Under the pieces are notes generated by a model. That model did no database searches. It was given only the letters and a program-made list of their open reading frames with translations, and was not told the origin of the DNA. From Planctomycetota bacterium (GTDB lineage: Bacteria > Planctomycetota > JAJSAM01 > JAJVHW01): a stretch of DNA of 35,512 nucleotides. Each line of letters opens with the position of its first letter. Position 1 is the first letter of the stretch. The position numbers were made by a program, and so were the translations under genes. Positions 32,197 through 35,512 of the stretch are shown piece after piece. Location: NCBI GenBank assembly GCA_021414065.1, contig JAIOPE010000099.1, positions 1-35,512 of the forward strand, in the 5' to 3' direction.

Positions 32197-33489
32197 TCAG
32201 CCGGACTCCGCGGCGGGCGCCACGGCCCGGAGCGCCCGGCCTCGGTAGGCCTCCGGGGTGTGCCTGCGGATGACATCCTCCAGCGCGGCGACCGGCGGCG
32301 CGCCGACTGTCCGGGCGACCTGCGCGAGTGCCCAGAGCGCGACGTTCTCGGCACCGACGTCCTTCGCCACTGCTCGCAGCGGCAGTCGAACGACGCGGGC
32401 CGCGACCGGCGGCAGATCGAGGGCGTCGTCGGCGAGAACGATTCCCGCGGCGTTCATCGCGGCGAGCATCGGGCGCACCCGCCGGAGGCCCTCCGGCGCG
32501 AGCAGCACGGCGACGTCCGGCGCTTCGATTCCCGTGAACCCGACAGGCCGCGGCGACACGACGAGTTCCGCCACGCTGTGCCCCGTGCGGACCGTGATCG
32601 GATAGTCGTCCTTCTGCGTCGCGAAGAGTCCCGACCGGACCGCCGCCCGCGCGAACGTCATCGCGGCGCTGCGGATGCGCTGCCCTGCGGAACCGGCGAC
32701 GACGATCCGGACCGGCCGGTCGAGCGTCGCGCCAAACGCGGGCGTCAGGTCGATTCGCGCGGGCGGTTCGACGTGGATCTCGTGCGGCCGCGGCGCCGGC
32801 GGCGCGTCGAGCAGCACGCCGAACGAGAGGCCGAGCGTCTCCGCGAGCTTCACGAGCGCGGTCCGCTTGAAGTCGTTCGCGGGCATGAAGTGCGCGGTGC
32901 AGATCTCCCACACATCCACGATCGCGAACCCGGGGTGACGGACCGCGCGGGCCAGCGTCTCGGCGAGATCCGGAGCGAATGCCGGCGTGCGGGCGACGAA
33001 CGTCGCTCCCGCGGCCATCGCGAGAGCACACGGATCGAGCGGACGGTCCGTCGCGCCGTCGGGCGTCGTCGAGGTGAACGCGCCGACGGGCGTGGTGGAC
33101 GACGCCTGGCCCCCCGTCATCCCGTAGTTGAAGTTGTTGAAGACCACCACCGTGATCGGCGTGCCCCGCCGCGCCGCCTGGATCAGATGGTGCCCGCCGA
33201 TCCCGAGCGAGCCGTCGCCGAGGGCCACGACGACCGTGAGTTCCGGCCGCGCGAGCTTGAGCCCGGTGGCGTACGTGACGCTCCGACCGTGGAGCCCGTG
33301 GAACGTGTGGACCTTGAAGTGGCGGTCGAGCAGGCCGACGCAGCCGATGTCGCTCACGAGCACCGTGCGCATCGAGTCGGGCGCGGCGCGCTCCATCGCC
33401 ACACCGAGAGCGTCCACGACCGTTCCGTGCGAGCACCCGGGGCAGAACGGATGCGCGACGGCGTCGTCGAAGAAGTCGGCGTGCGTCAT
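32197..33489 (-). CDS. 2-oxoacid:acceptor oxidoreductase, beta-gamma fusion with degenerate gamma motif
   Basis: The 430-residue protein has a TPP-binding beta domain (1-235) with FCPGCSHGT (C16, C19), SDIGC (C50), GDGS at 91-94, FNNFNYGMTGGQ and a likely fourth ligand C197 (EICTAHF). After a Pro-rich linker (APPAPRPHEIHVEPPA) comes a gamma domain (about 258-430). Its opening loop reads GSAGQR at 266-271 instead of GxGGQG, and the family's GGxxR-type segment is weakly kept (VRTGHSVAELVVS). No ferredoxin domain is attached. It is encoded downstream of its alpha subunit with an ATGA overlap. The substrate is unknown; fusion of beta to gamma in this order is unusual among the OFORs I know. Confidence 0.85.
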   Translation of the reverse strand: MTHADFFDDAVAHPFCPGCSHGTVVDALGVAMERAAPDSMRTVLVSDIGCVGLLDRHFKVHTFHGLHGRSVTYATGLKLARPELTVVVALGDGSLGIGGHHLIQAARRGTPITVVVFNNFNYGMTGGQASSTTPVGAFTSTTPDGATDRPLDPCALAMAAGATFVARTPAFAPDLAETLARAVRHPGFAIVDVWEICTAHFMPANDFKRTALVKLAETLGLSFGVLLDAPPAPRPHEIHVEPPARIDLTPAFGATLDRPVRIVVAGSAGQRIRSAAMTFARAAVRSGLFATQKDDYPITVRTGHSVAELVVSPRPVGFTGIEAPDVAVLLAPEGLRRVRPMLAAMNAAGIVLADDALDLPPVAARVVRLPLRAVAKDVGAENVALWALAQVARTVGAPPVAALEDVIRRHTPEAYRGRALRAVAPAAESG

Positions 33490-34631
33490 CGGCGGGCCTC
33501 CGGTCCCGACTCGATCGCCGCGCGGAGCGCCGCTGGCGACAGCATCCCGCCGTCGATTCTCGGTAGAGAGACGACCGCAACGTCGCGCGCATCGCGGAGG
33601 ACGCGTTCGACTTCCCGCGCGTACTGCCCGAAGTTGTGCTCCGGGACCACGACCCGCCGGTGCCCGCGGGCGGCGTCGCGGATCTGCGTTTCCGGCACCG
33701 GCCAGAGCGACTCGACGACGAGCAGACTCGCGCGTCCGCCGGCCGCTCGCAGTTCGTCCACTGCGTCGCGCGCCGACACCGCGGCCACGCCGTACGCGAC
33801 GACGAGCGTCTCCGCGCCGGGCTGGATGTCGGCCATCGTTAGCGCGAGGCCGTCGTCGCTTCGCACCGTGCGTTCGAGGTGCGTCAGCTTCCGCGCGATC
33901 TTCGCCGGGTCGCCCGTGATCTCGCCGCGCTCGTCGTGGATCGACGTCGTGAAGCGCACGACGTGGTCGCCGCCGACCGCGCTGAACTCGGGCACGTCCT
34001 CCGGTTGTTCGACCCGGTAGGGGACGAACGGCCCGGCACCGCGGTAGACGCGGCGTTCCGTCGGCGCGGGCAGAGAGTCCCGCGCGGCGTCGAGGTCCAC
34101 CGTCTGCCGCGTCATCGCGACTTCCTTCGACGACAGCACCAGCACCGGCGTGCGCAGACGCTCCGCGATGTCGAACGCCCGCCGCGTGAAGATGTACGCG
34201 CTGCGGACGTCTGTCGGCGCAAGCACCGGCATCGGATACCCGCCGGGCGCGCACCACCGCGCGAACTGGACGTCTCCGTCGGCGCTCGTCGTCGCGCCGC
34301 CTGTCGCGGGGCCCATGCGCTGCACGTCCACGATCACGAGCGGCACTTCGCCCATCACCGCGAGTCCGATCGTTTCGGAGAAGAGCGACATCCCCGGCCC
34401 GCTCGTCGCCGTCATCGCTTTGCGCCCCGCCATCGACGCCGCGAGACACATCCCGATCGACGCGATCTCGTCCTCGCCTTGGATCACGACCCCGCCGCGC
34501 GCGGGCATCTCCCGCACCGCTTCCAGCAGGATCGACGTCGCCGGGGTGATCGGGTATCCCGCGAAGAACGAGCATCCCGCGTCGATCGCCGCTCGCAGCA
34601 CGGCTGTGTTCCCATCGACGAACTCGAGCAT
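33486..34631 (-). CDS. 2-oxoacid:acceptor oxidoreductase alpha subunit
   Basis: The 381-residue protein starts MLEFVDGNTAVLRAAIDAG and shows the alpha motifs GYPITPATSIL, IQGEDEIASIGMCLAASMAG, TSGPGMSLFSE and VQRMGPATGGATTSADGD. These are closer to KorA-type alpha domains than to VorB. It pairs with the beta-gamma fusion gene, whose start overlaps its stop. A GGAGGTG SD precedes the ATG at 34631. Together they form a complete alpha, beta, gamma enzyme without its own ferredoxin. The operon runs opposite to all other OFOR genes in the window. Confidence 0.9.
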   Translation of the reverse strand: MLEFVDGNTAVLRAAIDAGCSFFAGYPITPATSILLEAVREMPARGGVVIQGEDEIASIGMCLAASMAGRKAMTATSGPGMSLFSETIGLAVMGEVPLVIVDVQRMGPATGGATTSADGDVQFARWCAPGGYPMPVLAPTDVRSAYIFTRRAFDIAERLRTPVLVLSSKEVAMTRQTVDLDAARDSLPAPTERRVYRGAGPFVPYRVEQPEDVPEFSAVGGDHVVRFTTSIHDERGEITGDPAKIARKLTHLERTVRSDDGLALTMADIQPGAETLVVAYGVAAVSARDAVDELRAAGGRASLLVVESLWPVPETQIRDAARGHRRVVVPEHNFGQYAREVERVLRDARDVAVVSLPRIDGGMLSPAALRAAIESGPEARR

Positions 34632-35022
34632 GGCACCTCCGGGCGACGACCTAGCGTCTCGAAGGACGACGTTAGGACCAGGCACGCACTTCAGGTGCGA
34701 CCTGCGTCGCAGCGGGGACGGGGTTCGATTGGGGCACTGGCGTGTCGCAGGAGTCGTGCGGCCGAGCCCGGCGTGAGCGGCGCGGCGGCCAGCCAGGAGC
34801 GCATGCAGGGACGTGCGCTCCCGTCGCCCGCGGATGGAGCTTCGACGAGGTGCTGTTGTGGTGCGCGCCGGTGCGCTAGGCTTGCGAAGAGCTGATGCCC
34901 GCCGCGTGCGACTGGCCGTGGCCCCGGGGTCCGGCCGATGTCGGGTGCCGGGGGAGGAGAAAGTTGATTCTTGAAACTGACCCGCTTGGCAAGACGACCG
35001 CTTCCGGTCTTGGGCGCGATCG
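34632..35022. other. Gene-free divergent spacer
   Basis: Nothing coding is supported in these 391 bases between the minus-strand OFOR operon and the plus-strand lipoprotein gene. It should contain promoters for both directions. A bulged hairpin lies at 34990-35012 (CAAGAC..CCG with CGGTCTTG, loop CTTC), just before the lipoprotein start. Confidence 0.4.
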
Positions 35023-35512
35023 ATGAGCGGCCGTAGTACTCGCCGAGCCTGGTTTCTGTGGCTGGCGCTTCCGACACTCACTGTCGCGGTTCTCGGGCTC
35101 GGGTGTCGTTGCTCGACAGCACATCGCAGCCTGCTCTCTGCGGCCCAGATTGCAGAGGTCACGGCTGGTCCTCGGCCGAGTCTCGTCCCGTTGCCCGGGG
35201 CCGCGGGGAAGTCTCCCCTCGTTGCGTGGGTGGGTGAGTTCATGAGTGTCTCTCACGACTCCGAGTACACGGAGATCGAGTACCGGTTCGTGCCGATGGG
35301 GCAATTGAGTGCGGCTCTTGCCGGTGCTCGCGCAGGCCAGGCAGTCCACTTTCCGCAGCGCGACGTTCGGCCTGTCGGTTCCGGAAACTCTGGCCGCATG
35401 GATTCCGGAAACTCTGGCCGCCCGCTGACGCCTGCTGATGCCGCAGGATCTCGCTCCAAGCTGAAGCCGCCGAAGGGGCGGCGGGCAGGTAGGAGCGGAG
35501 CGTGTGGGACGC
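35023..35512 (+). CDS. Putative lipoprotein, 3' end outside the window
   Basis: The frame from ATG 35023 stays open to the window end (163 codons). It begins with a charged start, a hydrophobic stretch (WFLWLALPTLTVAVLGLG) and Cys28 followed by RCS, which suggests a lipoprotein signal. Residues 40-115 include SLVPLPGAAGKSPLVAWVGE and EYTEIEYRFVPMGQL; I recognise no family. After residue 118 the frame runs through a 24-bp tandem repeat and a Lys/Arg-rich, hairpin-containing segment (35466-35482) that may not be true coding sequence, so the gene may have been altered by an insertion. Codon use is less GC-biased than in the OFOR genes. Confidence 0.5.
   Translation, partial: MSGRSTRRAWFLWLALPTLTVAVLGLGCRCSTAHRSLLSAAQIAEVTAGPRPSLVPLPGAAGKSPLVAWVGEFMSVSHDSEYTEIEYRFVPMGQLSAALAGARAGQAVHFPQRDVRPVGSGNSGRMDSGNSGRPLTPADAAGSRSKLKPPKGRRAGRSGACGT
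35379..35421. repeat. Two tandem copies of a 19-bp unit, 24-bp period
   Basis: TTCCGGAAACTCTGGCCGC occurs at 35379-35397 and again at 35403-35421, separated by ATGGA. The unit contains the palindrome TTCCGGAA. In the plus frame it would encode SGNSGR twice. It may mark an intergenic repeat family invading the end of the lipoprotein frame. Confidence 0.8.

Noticed and set aside
34691..35077. Minus-strand frame of 128 codons in the divergent spacer
   Set aside because: No SD, no motif, and it overlaps the likely promoter region and the start of the plus-strand lipoprotein gene.
35253..35459. Minus-strand frame with repeated RPEFPE peptide
   Set aside because: The peptide repeat is a by-product of the 24-bp tandem DNA repeat; the rest of the frame has no features of a protein.

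Overview
This is a very GC-rich bacterial window devoted mainly to ferredoxin-dependent 2-oxoacid metabolism. It encodes five different 2-oxoacid:ferredoxin oxidoreductases (OFORs), a complete Rnf complex with its flavin transferase ApbE, and an ADP-forming acyl-CoA synthetase. This set suggests an anaerobic or facultative organism that oxidises pyruvate, 2-oxoglutarate, branched-chain and aromatic 2-oxoacids to acyl-CoAs. It would recover energy as ATP from the CoA thioester and as an ion gradient at Rnf. High GC, many starts without a clear Shine-Dalgarno (SD) site, an RHS protein and a secreted Kelch/ASH-type protein would fit Planctomycetota or a similar environmental phylum. The taxonomic guess is weak because no marker gene is present.

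Layout. 1-3245: the 3' end of an RHS-repeat gene with a lower-GC C-terminal tip, an ATGA-coupled small secreted protein, and what looks like a decayed group II intron fragment. 3246-6816: an operon of a P-loop NTPase and a VorB-type OFOR (ferredoxin-beta fusion, gamma, alpha). 6817-7438: a gene-free stretch with two identical 39-bp direct repeats and several palindromes. 7439-9894: a secreted Kelch/FN3/ASH-like protein and a tandem-CBS protein, followed by a strong hairpin.

10069-25273: the centrepiece, twelve same-strand genes in which every junction overlaps. The order is korA, korB, an unrecognised gene, rnfB, a giant pyruvate:ferredoxin oxidoreductase, rnfC, rnfD, rnfG, rnfE, rnfA, a 49-residue Cys-rich single-span membrane protein, apbE. 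A VOC protein follows. The arrangement implies that ferredoxin reduced by KOR and PFOR is produced together with Rnf, which oxidises it with NAD+ and pumps ions.

25795-31733: two copies of a 126-bp repeat flank a divergent heme-domain lipoprotein gene, and the second copy supplies the start of iorA. Then come iorA, iorB and an ADP-forming acyl-CoA synthetase with beta-before-alpha domain order, a plausible aryl-pyruvate to aryl-acetate plus ATP route. 31744-34631 (minus strand): a small Lys/Ala-rich protein and a fifth OFOR built as alpha plus a beta-gamma fusion with a degenerate gamma motif. 35023 to the end: a partial putative lipoprotein with a short tandem repeat.

The most interesting candidates are the fully overlapping OFOR-Rnf operon, the small Cys-rich protein (a possible Rnf counterpart of the Nqr maturation factor NqrM), the unrecognised gene between korB and rnfB, the PFOR carrying its own tethered ferredoxin, and the dispersed 126-bp leader-like repeat.
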